Shown here: in pieces, positions 1-17,240 of the stretch
How positions within the stretch are numbered: the stretch's first letter is position 1
Layout of the letters: each line of letters opens with the position of its first letter
From: Bugula neritina
Lineage: Eukaryota > Bryozoa > Gymnolaemata > Cheilostomatida > Bugulidae
DNA length: 64,000 nt
Assembly (NCBI GenBank): GCA_964035545.1
Contig: OZ037771.1
Location: 9,927,408 to 9,991,407 of the forward strand
Reading direction: 5' to 3'
Translations under genes and position numbers: made by a program
The notes under the pieces: generated by a model
Database searches by the model: none
What the model was told of the DNA's origin: nothing
What the model saw: only the letters and a program-made list of their open reading frames with translations

Positions 1-3000
1 ACTGCAACATACTGCAGCATACTGAAGTACACTGTGAAATATTGAAATACACTGCAACACATTGGAATATACTGCAACACACTGAAATATACTGCAACAT
101 AATGCAACATACTGAATTACACTGTAACATACTAAAATACACTGCAACATTCTGCAACATACTTCAACGTACTGAAAGACACTGTAACATAATGAAATAC
201 ACTGCAACACATTGAAATATACCACAACAGACTGGAATATACTGCAACACATCCAAGTACATCGTAATATACGGACATGTACTGTAACATACTGGAACAT
301 ACTGAAACATACTGCAACATTCTGAAGTACACTGTAAAATATTGAAAAACACTGCAACAAACTGCAACATACTGAAGTACACTGTACATATTGACAAACA
401 CTGCAACACACTGAAATATACTGCAACACACTGAAATATACTGCAAAATACTGAATTATACTTCAACATACTGCAACATACTGAAAGACACTACAACTCA
501 CTGAAGTATAGTGCAATATACAGAAATGTACTCTAACATACTGATATTTGATGTTACACACTGAAATATACTACAACATACTGAAATACACTGTAACATG
601 ATGTAGTACACTGCAACACATTGAAATATACTGCAACAAACTGAAATATACTGCAACATACTGAAATGTACTGCAACATACTGAAATACATTGCAACATA
701 TTGAAGTATATTGTAATAAACGGACATGTACTGTAACATATTGAAACACACTGAAACATACTGAAACGTACTGAAACATACTGAAACATACTGAAATACA
801 CTGCAACATACTGAAACATACTGTAACATTATGAAATACACTGCAACACATTGAAATATACTGCAACAAACTGAAATATACTGCAACATACTAAAATGTA
901 CTGCAACATACTGAAATACATTGCAACATATCGAAGTATATCGTAATATACGGATATGTACTGAAACACACTGAAACATACTGAGATACACTGCAACATA
1001 CTGCAACATACTGAAATACACTGTAACATGATGAAATACACTGCAACACATTGAAATAAACTGCAACAAACTGAAATACACTGCAACATACTGAAACGTA
1101 CTGCAACATACTGAAATACACTGCAACATACCAAAATAAGCTGCAACATACTGCAACATACTGAAATACACTGTAACATGATGTAGTACACTGCAACACA
1201 TTGAAATATACTGCAACAAACTGAAATATACTGCAACATACTGAAATGTACTGCAACATACTGAAATACATGGCAACATATCGAAGTATATCGTAATAAA
1301 CGGACATGTACTGTTACATACTGAAACACACTGAAAAATACTGAAACATACTGAAACATACTGAAATACACTGCAACAAACTGCAACATACTGAAACAGA
1401 CTGAAACATACTGTAACATGATGAAATACACTGAAACACATTGAAATATACTGCAACAAACTGAAATATACTGCAACATACTGAAACGTACTGCAACATA
1501 ATGCAACATACTGAATTACACTGTAACATACTAAAATACACTGCAACATTCTGCAACATACTGCAACATACTGAAATACACTGTAACATGATGAAATACA
1601 CTGCAACACATTAAAATATACCGCAACAGACTGGAATATACTGCAACATATCCAAGTACATCGTAATATACGGACATGTACCGTAACATACTGGAACATA
1701 CTGAAACATACTGCAACATTCTGAAGTACACTGTAAAATATTGAAATACACTGCAACAAACTGCAACATACTGAAGTACACTGTACATATTGAAAAACAC
1801 TGCAACACACTGAAATATACTGTAACACACTGAAATATACTGCAAAATACTGAAATATACTTCAACATACTGCAACATACTGAAAGACACTACAACTCAC
1901 TGAAGTATAGTGCAATATACAGAAATGTACTCTAACATACTGATATTTAATGTTACACACTGAAATATACTACAACATACTGAAATACACTGTAACATAC
2001 CGAAATAAGCTGCAACATACTGCAACATACTGAAATACACTGTGACATGATGAAGTACACTGCAACACATTGAAATACACTGCAACAAACTGAAATATAC
2101 TGCAACATACTGAAATGTACTGCAACATACTGAAATACATTGCAACATATCGAAGTATATCGTAATAAACGGACATGTACTGTAACATACTGAAACACAC
2201 TGAAACATACTGAAACATACTGAAACATACTGAAACATACTGAAATACACTGCAACATACTGCAACATACTGAAACATACTGTAACATGATGAAATACAC
2301 TGCAACACATTGAAATATACTGCAACAAACTGAAATATACTGCAACATACTGAAACGTACTGCAACATACTGAAATTATTTGCAACATATCGAAGTATAT
2401 CGTAATATACGGACATGTACTGTAACATACTGAAACACACTGAAACAACCTGAAACATACTGAAACATACTGAAACATACTGAGATACACTGCAACATAC
2501 TGCAACATACTGAAATACACTGTAACATGATGAAATACACTGCAACACATTGAAATATACTGCAACAAACTGAAATATACTGCAACATACTGAAATGTAC
2601 TGCAACATGCTGAAATACATTGCAACATATCGAAGTATATTGTAATAAACGGCCACGTACTGTAACATACTGAAACACACTGAAACATACTGAAACATAC
2701 TGAAACATACTGAAACATACTGTAACATTATGAAATACACTGCAACACATTCAAATATACTGCAACAAACTGAAATATACTGCAACATACTAAAACGTAC
2801 TGCAACGTACTGAAATACATTGCAACATATCGAAGTATATCGTAATATACGGACATGTACTGAAACATACTGAAACATACTGAAACATACTGAGATACAC
2901 TGCAACATACTGCAACATACTGAAATACACTGTAACACATTGAAAAATACTGCAACATACTGAAAAACACTTCAACTCACTGAAGTATAGTGTAATATAC

Positions 3001-6000
3001 GGAAATGTACTGTAACATACTGATAATTACTGCAACACACTGAAATATACTGCAACATACTGAAATACACTGTAACATAATGAAATACACTGCAACATAC
3101 TGCAACATACTGAAGTACGCTGTAAAATATTAAAATACCATGCAACACATTCGAATATACTGCAACCCACTGAAATATACTGTACCATACTGAAACATGA
3201 GCAATATACTGAAAGATGCCTCAACATACTCAAATACACTGCAAGAAACTGCAACATACGTAAATACACTGTAACATAGTGAAATACACTGAAACATACT
3301 GCAACATACAGAAGTACACTGTAAAATATTCAAATACACTGCAACACATTGAAATACACTGCAACACACTGAAATATACTGCAACATACTGAAATGTACT
3401 TCAACATAATGAAAAACACTGCAACATATCAAAGTATATCGTAATATACAGACATGTACTGTAACATACTGTTACTTACTGAAATACACTGCAACAAACT
3501 GTAACATACTGAAACACACTGAAACATACTGAAACATACTGAAACATACTGTAACATACGGAAACACACTGAAACATACTGAAACATACTGAGACATACC
3601 GAAATACACTGCAACATACTGCAACATACTGAAATATACTGAAATACACTGTAACACATTGAAAAATACCGCAACATACTGAAAGACACTTCAACTCACT
3701 GAAGTATAGTGTAATATACGGAAATGCACTGTAACATACTGATATTTACTGTAACACACTGAAATATACTGCAACATACTGAAATACACTGTTACATGCC
3801 AAAATAAACTGCAACATACTGCAACATACTGAAATACACTGTAACATACTCAAATACACTGCAACATTCTGCAACATATTGAAATATACTGCAACACACT
3901 GAAATATACTGCAACACACTGAAGTATAGTGTAATATACGAAAACGTACTGTAACATACTGATATTTACTGCAACACACTGAAATATACTGCAACATACT
4001 GAAATACACTGTTACATGCAAAATAAACTGCAACATACTGCAACATACTGAAATACACTGTAACATACTCAAATACACTGCAACATTCTGCAACATATTG
4101 AAATATACTGCAAAACACTGAAATATACTGCAACACATCCAAGTAGACTGTAATATACGGACATGTACTGTAACATACTGAAACAAAATGAAATATACTG
4201 TAACACTCTGAGTAATACTGCAAAATGCTGAAATATACTGTAACACAGTGAAGTATACTGCAAAACTCTGAAACATACTGCAACATACTAAAACATGAGC
4301 AATATACTGAAAAATGCCTCAGCATACTCAAATATACTGCAAGATGCTGCAACATACGTAAATACACTGTAACATACTGAAATACACTGCAACATACTGC
4401 AGCATACTGAAGTACACTGTGAAATATTGAAATACACTGCAACACATTGGAATATACTGCAACACACTGAAATATACTGCAACATACTGAAATATACTGC
4501 AACATACTGCAACATACTGAAGTGCACTGTAACATACTGTAACTTACTGAAATACACTGCAACAAACTGTAACATACTGAAACACACTGAAACATACTGA
4601 AACATACTGAAACATACTGTAACATACTGAAACACACTGAAACATACTGAAACATACTGAGACATACTGAAATACACTGCAACATACTGAAACATACTGA
4701 AATATACTGAAATATACTGAAATACACTGTAACACATTGAAAAATACTGCAACATACTGAAAGACACTTCAACTCACTGGAGTATAGTGTGATATACGGA
4801 AATGTTCTGTAACATACTGATATTTACTGTAACACACTGAAATATACTGCAACATACTGAAATGCACTGTAACATACCGAAATCAATTGCAACATAATGC
4901 AACATACTGAATTACACTGTAACATACTAAAATACACTGCAACATTCTGCAACATACTTCAACGTACTGAAAGACACTGTAACATAACGAAATACACTGC
5001 AACACATTAAAATATACCGCAACAGACTGGAATATACTGCAACACATCCAAGTACATCGTAATATACGGACATGTACTGTAACATACTGGAACATACTGA
5101 AACATACTGCAACATTCTGAAGTACACTGTAAAATATTGAAATACACTGCAACAAACTGCAACATACTGAAGTACACTGTACATATTGACAAACACTGCA
5201 ACACACTGAAATATACTGCAACACACTGAAATATACTGCAAAATACTGAATTATACTTCAACATACTGCAACATACTGAAAGACACTACAACTCACTGAA
5301 GTATAGTGCAATATACAGAAATGTACTCTAACATACTGATATTTAATGTTACACACTGAAATATACTACAACATACTGAAATACACTGTAACATGATGTA
5401 GTACACTGCAACACATTGAAATATACTGCAACAAACTGAAATATACTGCAACATACTGAAATGTACTGCAACATACTGAAATACATTGCAACATATCGAA
5501 GTATATTGTAATAAACGGACATGTACTGTAACATACTGAAACACACTGAAACATACTGAAACGTACTGAAACATACTGAAACATACTGAAACATACTGAA
5601 ATACACTGCAACATACTGAAACATACTGTAACATTATGAAATACACTGCAACACATTGAAATATACTGCAACAAACTGAAATATACTGCAACATACTAAA
5701 ACGTACTGCAACATACTGAAATACATTGCAACATATCGAAGTATATCGTAATATACGGACATGTACTGAAACATACTGAAACATACTGAGATACACTGCA
5801 ACATACTGCAACATACTGAAATACACTGTAACATGATGAAATACACTGCAACACATTGAAATATACTGCAACAAACTGAAATACACTGCAACATACTGAA
5901 ACGTACTGCAACATACTGAAATACACTGCAACATACCAAAATAAGCTGCAACATACTGCAACATGCTGAAATACGCTGTAACATGATGTAGTACACTGCA

Positions 6001-8400
6001 ACACATTGAAATATACTGCAACAAACTGAAATATACTGCAACATACTGAAATGTACTGCAACATACTGAAATACATGGCAACATATCGAAGTATATCGTA
6101 ATAAACGGACATGTACTGTTACATACTGAAACACACTGAAAAATACTGAAACATACTGAAACATACTGAAATACACTGCAACAAACTGCAACATACTGAA
6201 ACATACTGAAACATACTGTAATATGATGAAATACACTGAAACACATTGAAATATTTTGCAACAAACTGAAATATACTGCAACATACTGAAACGTACTGCA
6301 TCATAATGCAACATACTGAATTACACTGTAACATACTAAAATACACTGCAACATTCTGCAACATACTGCAACATACTGAAATACACTGTAACATGATGAA
6401 ATACACTGCGACACATTAAAATATACCGCAACAGACTGGAATATACTGCAACACATCCAAGTACATCGTAATATACGGACATGTACCGTAACATACGGGA
6501 ACATACTGAAACATACTGCAACATTCTGAAGTACACTGTAAAATATTGAAATACACTGCAACAAACTGCAACATACTGAAGTACACTGTACATATTGAAA
6601 AACACTGCAACACACTGAAATATACTGCAACACACTGAAATATACTGCAAAATACTGAATTATACTTCAACATACTGCAACATACTGAAAGACACTACAA
6701 CTCACTGAAGTATAGTGCAATATACAGAAATGTACTCTAACATACTGATATTTAATGTTACACACTGAAATATACGACAACATACTGATATACACTGTAA
6801 CATACCGAAATAAGCTGCAACATACTGCAACATACTGAAATACACTGTAACATGATGAAGTACACTGCAACACATTGAAATACACTGCAACAAACTGAAA
6901 TATACTGCAACATACTGAAATGTACTGCAACATACTGAAATACATTGCAACATATCGAAGTATATCGTAATAATCGGACATGTACTGTAACATACTGAAA
7001 CACACTGAAACATACTGAAACATACTGAAACATACTGAAACATACTGAAATACACTGCAACATACTGCAACATACGGAAACATACTGTAACATGATGAAA
7101 TACACTGCAACACATTGAAATATACTGCAACAAACTGAAATATACTGCAACATACTGAAACGTACTGCAACATACTGAAATTATTTGCAACATATCGAAG
7201 TATATCGTAATATACGGACATGTACTGTAACATACGGAAACACACTGAAACATCCTGAAACATACTGAAACATACTGAAACATACTGAAACATACTGAGA
7301 TACACTGCAACATACTGAAACATACTGAAACATACTGTAACATTATGAAATACACTGCAACACATTGAAATATACTGCAACAAACTGAAATATACTGCAA
7401 CATACTAAAACGTACTGCAACATACTGAAATACATTGCAACATATCGAAGTATATCGTAAAATACGGACATGTACTGAAACATACTGAAACATACTGAAA
7501 CATACTGAGATACACTGCAACATACTGCAACATACTGAAATACACTGTAACACATTGAAAAATACTGCAACATACTGAAAGACACTTCAACTCACTGAAG
7601 TATAGTGTAATATACGGAAATGTACTGTAACATACTGATAATTACTGCAACACACTGCAAGAAACTGCAACATACGTAAATACACTGTAACATACTGAAA
7701 TACACTGAAACATACTGCAACATACAGAAGTACACTGTAAAATATTCAAATACACTGCAACACATTGAAATACACTGCAACACACTGAAATATACTGCAA
7801 CATACTGAAATGTACTTCAACATAATGAAAAACACTGCAACATATCAAAGTATATCGTAATATACAGACATGTACTGTAACATACTGTTACTTACTGAAA
7901 TACACTGCAACAAACTGTAACATACTGAAACACACTGAAACATACTGAAACATACTGAAACATACTGTAACATACTGAAACACACTGAAACATACTGAAA
8001 CATACTGAGACATACCGAAATACACTGCAACATACTGCAACATACTGAAATATACTGAAATATACTGAAATACACTGTAACACATTGAAAAATACCGCAA
8101 CATACTGAAAGACACTTCAACTCACTGAAGTATAGTGTAATATACGGAAATGTACTGTAACATACTGATATTTACTGTAACACACTGAAATATACTGCAA
8201 CATACTGAAATACACTGTTACATGCCAAAATAAACTGCAACATACTGCAACATACTGAAATACACTGTAACATACTCAAATACACTGCAACATTCTGCAA
8301 CATATTGAAATATACTGCAACACAGTGAAATATACTGCAACACACTGAAATATACTGCAAAATACTAAAATATACTTCAACATACTGCAACATACTGAAA
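1..8400. repeat. Direct segmental duplication within the satellite, about 4.8-kb offset
   Basis: The first part of the window is repeated downstream. Positions about 130-500 match about 4925-5295 at an offset of 4795. Positions about 830-2350 match about 5635-7155 at 4805. Positions about 2730-2975 match about 7345-7590 at 4615. The offset steps by +10 (one extra ACTGAAACAT unit near 5560-5590) and -190 (19 units missing between 7153 and 7343), so copy-number change here works in whole 10-bp units. Beyond about 3.1 kb the match continues with further indels and register changes to about 8.4 kb. Boundaries are approximate because I aligned by eye using marker variants. Confidence 0.75.
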
Positions 8401-9099
8401 GACACTACAACTCACTGAAGTATAGTGCAATATACAGAAATGTACTCTAACATACTGATATTTAATGTTACACACTGAAATATACTACAACATACTGAAA
8501 TACACTGTAACATACCGAAATAAGCTGCAACATACTGCAACATACCGAAATACAATGTAACATGAAGAAGTACACTGCAACACATTGAAATACACTGCAA
8601 CAAACTGAAATATACTGCAACATACTGAAATGTACTGCAACATAGTGAAATACATTGCAACATATCGAAGTATATCGTAATAAACGGACATGTACTGTGA
8701 CATACTGAAACACACTGAAACATACTGAAACATACTGAAACATACTGAAACATACTGAAATACACTGCAAGAAACTGCAACATACTGAAACATACTGTAA
8801 CATGATGAAAAACACTGCCACACATTGAAATATACTGCAACAAACTGAAATATACTGCAACATACTGAAACGTACTGCAACATACTGAAACTAATTGCAA
8901 CATATCGAAGTATATCGTAAAATACGGACATGTACTGTAACATACTGAAACACACTGAAACATACTGAAACATACTGAAACATACTGAAACATACTGAGA
9001 TACACTGCAAAATACTGCAACATACTGAAATACACTGTAACATGATGAAATACACTGCAACACATTGAAATATACTGCAACAAACTGTATTATACTGCA

Positions 9100-12000
9100 A
9101 CATACTGAAACGTGCTGCAACATACTGAAATACATTGCAATATATCGAAGTATATCGTAATATACGGACATGTACTGTAACATACTAAAACACACTGAAA
9201 CATACTGAAACATACTGAAATATACTGAAATATACTGAAATACACTGTAACACATTGAAAAATACTGCAACATACTGAAGGACACTTCAACTCACTGAAA
9301 TATAGTGTAATATACAGAAATGTACTGTAACATACTGATATTTACTGTAACACACTGAAATATACTGCAACATACTGAAATACACTGTAACATACCGAAA
9401 TAAACTGCAACATAATGCAACATACTGAATTACACTATAACATACTAAAATACACTGCAACATTCTGCAACATACTTCAACGAACTGAAAGACACTGTAA
9501 CATAATGAAATACACTGCAACACATTGAAATATACCGCAACAGACTTGAATATACTGCAACACATCCAAGTACATCGTAATATACGGACATGTACTGTAA
9601 CATACTGGAACATACTGAAACATACTGCAACATTCTGAAGTACACTGTAAAATATTGAAATACACCGCAACAAACTGCAACATACTGAAGTACACTGTAC
9701 ATATTGAAAAACACTGCAACACACTGAAATATACTGCAACACACTGAAATATACTGCAAAATACTGAATTATACTTCAACATACTGCAACATACTGAAAG
9801 ACACTACAACTCACTGAAGTATAGTGCAATATACAGAAATGTACTCTAACATACTGATATTTAATGTTACACACTGAAATATACTACAACATACTGAAAT
9901 ACACTGCAACATACCGAAATAAGCTGCAACATACTGCAACATACTGAAATACACTGTAACATGATGTAGTACACTGCAACACATTGAAATATACTGCAAC
10001 AAACTGAAATATACTGCAAAATACTGAAATGTACTGCAACATACTGAAATACATGGCAACATATCGAAGTATATCGTAATAAACGGACATGTACTGTAAC
10101 ATACTGAAACACACTGAAACATACTGAAACATACTGAAATATACTGAAACATACTGAAATACACGGCAACAAACTGCAACATACTGAAACATACTGTAAC
10201 ATGATGAAATACACTGAAACACATTGAAATATACTGCAACAAACTGAAATATACTGCAACATACTGAAACGTGCTGCAACATACTGAAATACATTGCAAT
10301 ATATCGAAGTATATCGTAATATACGGACATGTACTGTAACATACTAAAACACACTGAAACATAATGAAACATACTGAAATATACCGAAATATACTGAAAT
10401 ACACTGTAACACATTGAAAAATACTGCAACATACTGAAGGACACTTCAACTCACTGAAGTATAGTGTAATATACAGAAATGTACTGTAACATACTGATAT
10501 TTACTGTAACACACTGAAATATACTGCAACATGCTGAAATACACTGTAACATACCGAAATAAACTGCAACATAATGCAACATACTGAATTACACTGTAAC
10601 ATACTAAAATACACTGCAACATTCTGCAACATACTTCAACGTACTGAAAGACACTGTAACATAATGAAATACACTGCAACACATTGAAATATACCGCAAC
10701 AGACTGGAATATACTGCAACACATCCAAGTACATCGTAATATACGGACATGTACTGTAACATACTGGAACATACTGAAACATACTGCAACATTCTGAAGT
10801 ACACTGTAAAATATTGAAATACACCGCAACAAACTGCAACATACTGAAGTACACTGTACATATTGAAAAACACTGCAACACACTGAAATATACTGCAACA
10901 CACTGAAATATACTGCAAAATACTGAATTATACTTCAACATACTGCAACATACTGAAAGACACTACAACTCACTGAAGTATAGTGCAATATACAGAAATG
11001 TATTCTAACATACTGATATTTAATGTTACACACTGAAATATACTACAACATACTGAAATACACTGCAACAGACCGAAATAAGCTGCAACATACTGCAACA
11101 TACTGAAATACACTGTAACATGATGTAGTACACTGCAACACATTGAAATATACTGCAACAAACTGAAATATACTGCAACATACTGAAATGTACTGCAACA
11201 TACTGAAATGCATGGCAACATATCGAAGTATATCGTAATAAACGGACATGTACTGTAACATACTGAAACACACTGAAACATACTGAAACATACTTAAATA
11301 TACTGAAACATACTGAAATACACTGCAACAAACTGCAACATATTGAAACATACTGTAACATGATGAAATACACTGAAACACATTGAAATATACTGCAACA
11401 AACTGAAATATACTGCAACATACTGAAACGTGCTGCAACATACTGAAATACATTGCAATATATCGAAGTATATCGTAATATACGGACATGTACTGTAACA
11501 TACTAAAACACACTGAAACATAATGAAACATACTGAAATATACCGAAATATACTGAAATACACTGTAACACATTGAAAAATACTGCAACATACTGAAGGA
11601 CACTTCAACTCACTGAAGTATAGTGTAATATACAGAAATGTACTGTAACATACTGATATTTACTGTAACACACTGAAATATACTGCAACATGCTGAAATA
11701 CACTGTAACATACCGAAATAAACTGCAACATAATGCAACATACTGAATTACACTGTAACATACTAAAATACACTGCAACATTCTGCAACATACTTCAACG
11801 TACTGAAAGACACTGTAACATAATGAAATACACTGCAACACATTGAAATATACCGCAACAGACTGGAATATACTGCAACACATCCAAGTACATCGTAATA
11901 TACGGACATGTACTGTAACATACTGGAACATACTGAAACATACTGCAACATTCTGAAGTACACTGTAAAATATTGAAATACACCGCAACAAACTGCAACA

Positions 12001-12590
12001 TACTGAAGTACACTGTACATATTGAAAAACACTGCAACACACTGAAATATACTGCAACACACTGAAATATACTGCAAAATACTGAATTATACTTCAACAT
12101 ACTGCAACATACTGAAAGACACTACAACTCACTGAAGTATAGTGCAATATACAGAAATGTATTCTAACATACTGATATTTAATGTTACACACTGAAATAT
12201 ACTACAACATACTGAAATACACTGCAACAGACCGAAATAAGCTGCAACATACTGCAACATACTGAAATACACTGTAACATGATGTAGTACACTGCAACAC
12301 ATTGAAATATACTGCAACAAACTGAAATATACTGCAACATACTGAAATGTACTGCAACATACTGAAATGCATGGCAACATATCGAAGTATATCGTAATAA
12401 ACGGACATGTACTGTAACATACTGAAACACACTGAAACATACTGAAACATACTTAAATATACTGAAACATACTGAAATACACTGCAACAAACTGCAACAT
12501 ATTGAAACATACTGTAACATGATGAAATACACTGAAACACATTGAAATATACTGCAACAAACTGAAATATACTGCAACATACTGAAACGT
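9100..12590. repeat. 1159-bp higher-order repeat, about three tandem copies
   Basis: The same arrangement of variant 10-bp units recurs every 1159 bp. Equivalent points fall at 9287, 10446 and 11605, at 9445, 10604 and 11763, and at 11026 and 12185. The second and third copies appear almost identical, while the first differs at scattered bases. The third copy leaves the pattern near 12590, where a different variant (AAATTA in place of AAATAC) follows. The length is not a multiple of 10 because each copy contains off-length units. The left boundary near 9100 is approximate. Confidence 0.85.
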
Positions 12591-14755
12591 ACTGCAACAT
12601 ACTGAAATTAATTGCAACATATCAAAGTATATCGTAATATACGGACATGTACTGTAACATACTGAAACACACTGAAACATACTGAAACATACTGAAACAT
12701 ACTGAAACATACTGAGATACACTGCAACATACTGCAACATACTGAAATACACTGTAACATGATGAAATACACTGCAACACATTGAAATATACTGCAACAA
12801 ACTGAAATATACTGCAACATACTGAAACGTGCTGCAACATACTGAAATACATTGCAATATAACGAAGTATATCGTAATATACGGACATGTACTGTAACAT
12901 ACTGAAACACACTGAAACATACTGAAACGTACTGAGATATACTGAAATACACTGTAACACATTGAAAAATACTGCAACATACTGAAAGACACTTCAACTC
13001 ACTGAAGTATAGTGTAATGTACGGAAATGTACTGTAACATACTGATATTTACTGTTACACACTGAAATATACTGCAACATACTGAAATACACTGTAACAT
13101 ACCGAAATAAACTGCAACATAATGCAACATACTGAATTACACTGTAACATACTAAAATACACCGCAACATTCTGCCACATACTGCAACATTTTGAAGTAC
13201 ACTGTTAAATATTGAAAAACACTGCAACAAACTGTAACATACTGAAGTACACTGTACATATTGAAAAACACTCCAACACACTGAAATATACTGCAACACA
13301 CTGAATTATACTGCAAAATACGGAATTATACTTCAACATACTGCAATATACTGAAAGACACTACAACTCACTGAAGTATAGTGCAATATACAGAAATGTA
13401 CTCTAACATACTGATATTTAATGTTACACACTGAAATTTACTACAACATACTAAAATACACTGCAACATACCGAAATAAGCTGCAACATACTGCAACATA
13501 CTGAAATACACTGTAACATGATGTAGTACACTGCAACACATTGAAATATACTGCAACAAACTGAAATATACTGCAACATACTGAAATGTACTGCAACATA
13601 CTGAAATACATTGCAACATATCGAAGTATATCGTAATAAACGGACATGTACTGTAACATACTGAAACACACTGAAACATACTGAAACATACTGAAACATA
13701 CTGAAATACACTGCAACATACTGCAACATACTGCAACATACTGAAGTACACTGAAATATACTGAAATACACTGTAACACATTGAAAAATACTGCAACATA
13801 CTGAAAGACACTTCAACTCACTGAACTATAGTGTAATATACGGAAATGTACTGTAACATACTGATAATTACTGCAACACACTGAAATATACTGCAACATA
13901 CTGAAATACACTGTAACATACCGAAATAAACTGCAACATAATGCAACATACTGAATTACACTGTAACATACTAAATTACACCGCAACATTCTGCAACATA
14001 GTTCAACGTACAGAATATACTGTAACATAATGAAACACACTGCAACATACTGCAACATAGTGAAGTACACTGTAAAATATTAAAATACACTGCAACACAT
14101 TGGAATATACTGCAACACAATGAAATATACTGTAACATACTGAAACATGAGCAATATACTGAAAGATGCCCCAACATACTCAAATACACTGCAAGAAACT
14201 GCAACATACGTAAATACACTGTAACATACTGAAATACACTGAAACATACTGCAACATACTGAAGTACACTGTAAAATATTCAAATACACTGCAACACAGT
14301 GAAATACACTGCAACACACTGAAATATACTGCAACATACTGAAATGTACTTCAACATAATGAAAAACACTGCAACATATCAAAGTATATCGTAATATACA
14401 GACATGTACTGTAACATACTGAAACATACTGAAACATACTGAAACATACTGAAATACACTGTAACAAACTGAAATACACTGCAACAAGTTGGAATATACT
14501 GCAACATACCCAAGTATATGGTAATATAATGAAATATACTGCAACATACCGCAACATACTGAAAAACACTGTAACAAACTGAAATACACTGCAACACATT
14601 GGAATATACTGCAACATATCCAAATAAATGGTAATATACTGAAATATATTGAAATACACTGTAACACATTGAAAAATACTGCAACATACTGAAACACACT
14701 ACAACTCACTGAAGTATAGTGTAACTTACTGAAATGTACTGTAACATACTGATAT

Positions 14756-17240
14756 TTACTGCAACACACTGAAACATACTGCAACATACTGAAATACACT
14801 GTTACATACTAAAATACACTGCAACATACTAAAATACACTGCAACAATCTGCAACATTCTGCAACATACTTCAACATACTGAAATACACTGTAACAAACT
14901 GAAATACGCTGCAACACATTGGAATATACTGCAACATACCCAAGTAAATGGTAACACACTGAAATATACTGAAATACAATGTAACACATTGAAAAATTCT
15001 GCAACACACTGAAAGACACTACAACTCAGTGAAGTATAGTGTAATATACGAAAATGTATTCTAACATACTGATATTTAATGTTACACACTGAAATATACT
15101 ACAACATACTGAAATACACTGTAACATACCGAAATAAGCTGCAACATACTGCAACATACTGAAATACACTGTAACATGATGAAGTACGCTGCAACACATT
15201 GAAATACACTGCAACAAACTGAAATATGCTGCAACATACTGAAATGTACTGCAACATACTGAAATACATTGCAACATATCGAAGTATATCGTAATAAACG
15301 GACATGTACTGAAACATACTGAAACACACTTAAACATACTGAAACATACTGAAAGATACTGAAACATACTGAAATACACTGCAACAAACTGCAACATACT
15401 GAAACATACTGAAATACACTGTAACAAACTGAAATACGCTGCAACATACTGAAATATACTGCAACATACTGAAATGTACTTCAACATAATGAAAAACACT
15501 GCAACATATCAAAGTATATCGTAATATACAGACATGTACTGTAACATACTGTTACTTACTGAAATACACTGCAACAAACTGTAACATACTGAAACACACT
15601 GAAACATACTGAAACATACTGAAACATACTGTAACATACTGAAACACACTGAAACATACTGAAACATACTGAGACATACCGAAATACACTGCAACATACT
15701 GCAACATACTGAAATATACTGAAATATACTGAAATATACTGTAACACATTGAAAAATACCGCAACATACTGAAAGACACTTCAACTCACTGAAGTATAGT
15801 GTAATATACGGAAATGTACTGTAACATACTGATATTTACTGTAACACACTGAAATATACTGCAACATACTGAAATACACTGTTACATGCCAAAATAAACT
15901 GCAACATACTGCAACATACTGAAATACACTGTAACATACTCAAATACACTGCAACATTCTGCAACATATCGAAATATACTGCAACACACTGAAATATACT
16001 GCAACACACTGAAATATACTGCAAAATACTAAAATATACTTCAACATACTGCAACATACTGAAAGACACTACAACTCACTGAAGTATAGTGCAATATACA
16101 GAAATGTACTCTAACATACTGATATTTAATGTTACACACTGAAATATACTACAACATACTGAAATACACTGTAACATACCGAAATAAGCTGCAACATACT
16201 GCAACATACTGAAATACACTGTAACATGAAGAAGTACACTGCAAGACATTGAAATACACTGCAACAAACTGAAATATACTGCAACATACTGAAATGTACT
16301 GCAACATAGTGAAATACATTGCAACATATCGAAGTATATCGTAAAATACGGACATGTACTGTAACATACTGAAACACACTGAAACATACTGAAACATACT
16401 GAAACATACTGAAACATACTGAGATACACTGCAAAATACTGCAACATACTGAAATACACTGTAACATGATGAAATACACTGCAACACATTGAAATATACT
16501 GCAAAAAACTGAAATATACTGCAACATACTGAAACGTGCTGCAACATACTGAAATACATTGCAATATATCGAAGTATATCGTAATATACGGACATGTACT
16601 GTAACATACTGAAACACACTGAAACATACTGAAACATTCTGAAATATACTGAAATATACTGAAATACACTGTAACACATTGAAAAATACTGCAACATACT
16701 GAAGGACACTTCAACTCACTGAAGTATAGTGTAATATACAGAAATGTACTGTAACATACTGATATTTACTGTAACACACTGAAATATACTGCAACATACT
16801 GAAATACACTGTAACATACCGAAATAAACTGCAACATAATGCAACATACTGAATTACACTGTAACATACTAAAATACACTGCAACATTCTGCAACATACT
16901 TCAACGTACTGAAAGACATTGTAACATAATGAAATACACTGCAACACATTGAAATATACCGCAACAGACTGGAATATACTGCAACACATCCAAGTACATC
17001 GTAATATACGGACATGTACTGTAACATACTGGAACATACTGAAACATACTGCAACATTCTGAAGTACACTGTAAAATATTGAAATACACCGCAACAAACT
17101 GCAACATACTGAAGTACACTGTACATATTGAAAAACACTGCAACACACTGAAATATACTGCAACACACTGAAATATACTGCAAAATACTGAATTATACTT
17201 CAACATACTGCAACATACTGAAAGACACTACAACTCACTG
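14756..17240. repeat. Satellite segment with a paralogous copy at 25627-28041
   Basis: Variant order and substitutions match the later segment at a constant offset of 10871 from 14756 to about 16800. The offset then becomes 10801, because the downstream copy lacks 70 bp (seven units) near 27670. This is a dispersed rather than adjacent duplicate, since about 8 kb of other satellite blocks and the DNA transposon lie between the copies. No gene or unique DNA is present inside it. Confidence 0.8.

Noticed and set aside
554-1828. Long minus-strand open frames throughout the satellite (for example 424 codons here and 460 codons at 58984-60366 and 61342-62724), reading as Cys/Val/Tyr/Gln-rich repeats
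   Set aside because: The reverse-complement 10-bp unit contains no stop in any frame, so all three minus frames are open at once and translate to a 10-residue repeat. Indels between copies are 10, 70 and 190 bp, which shift frame freely. There is no consistent start, domain or signal peptide. These are composition artefacts.
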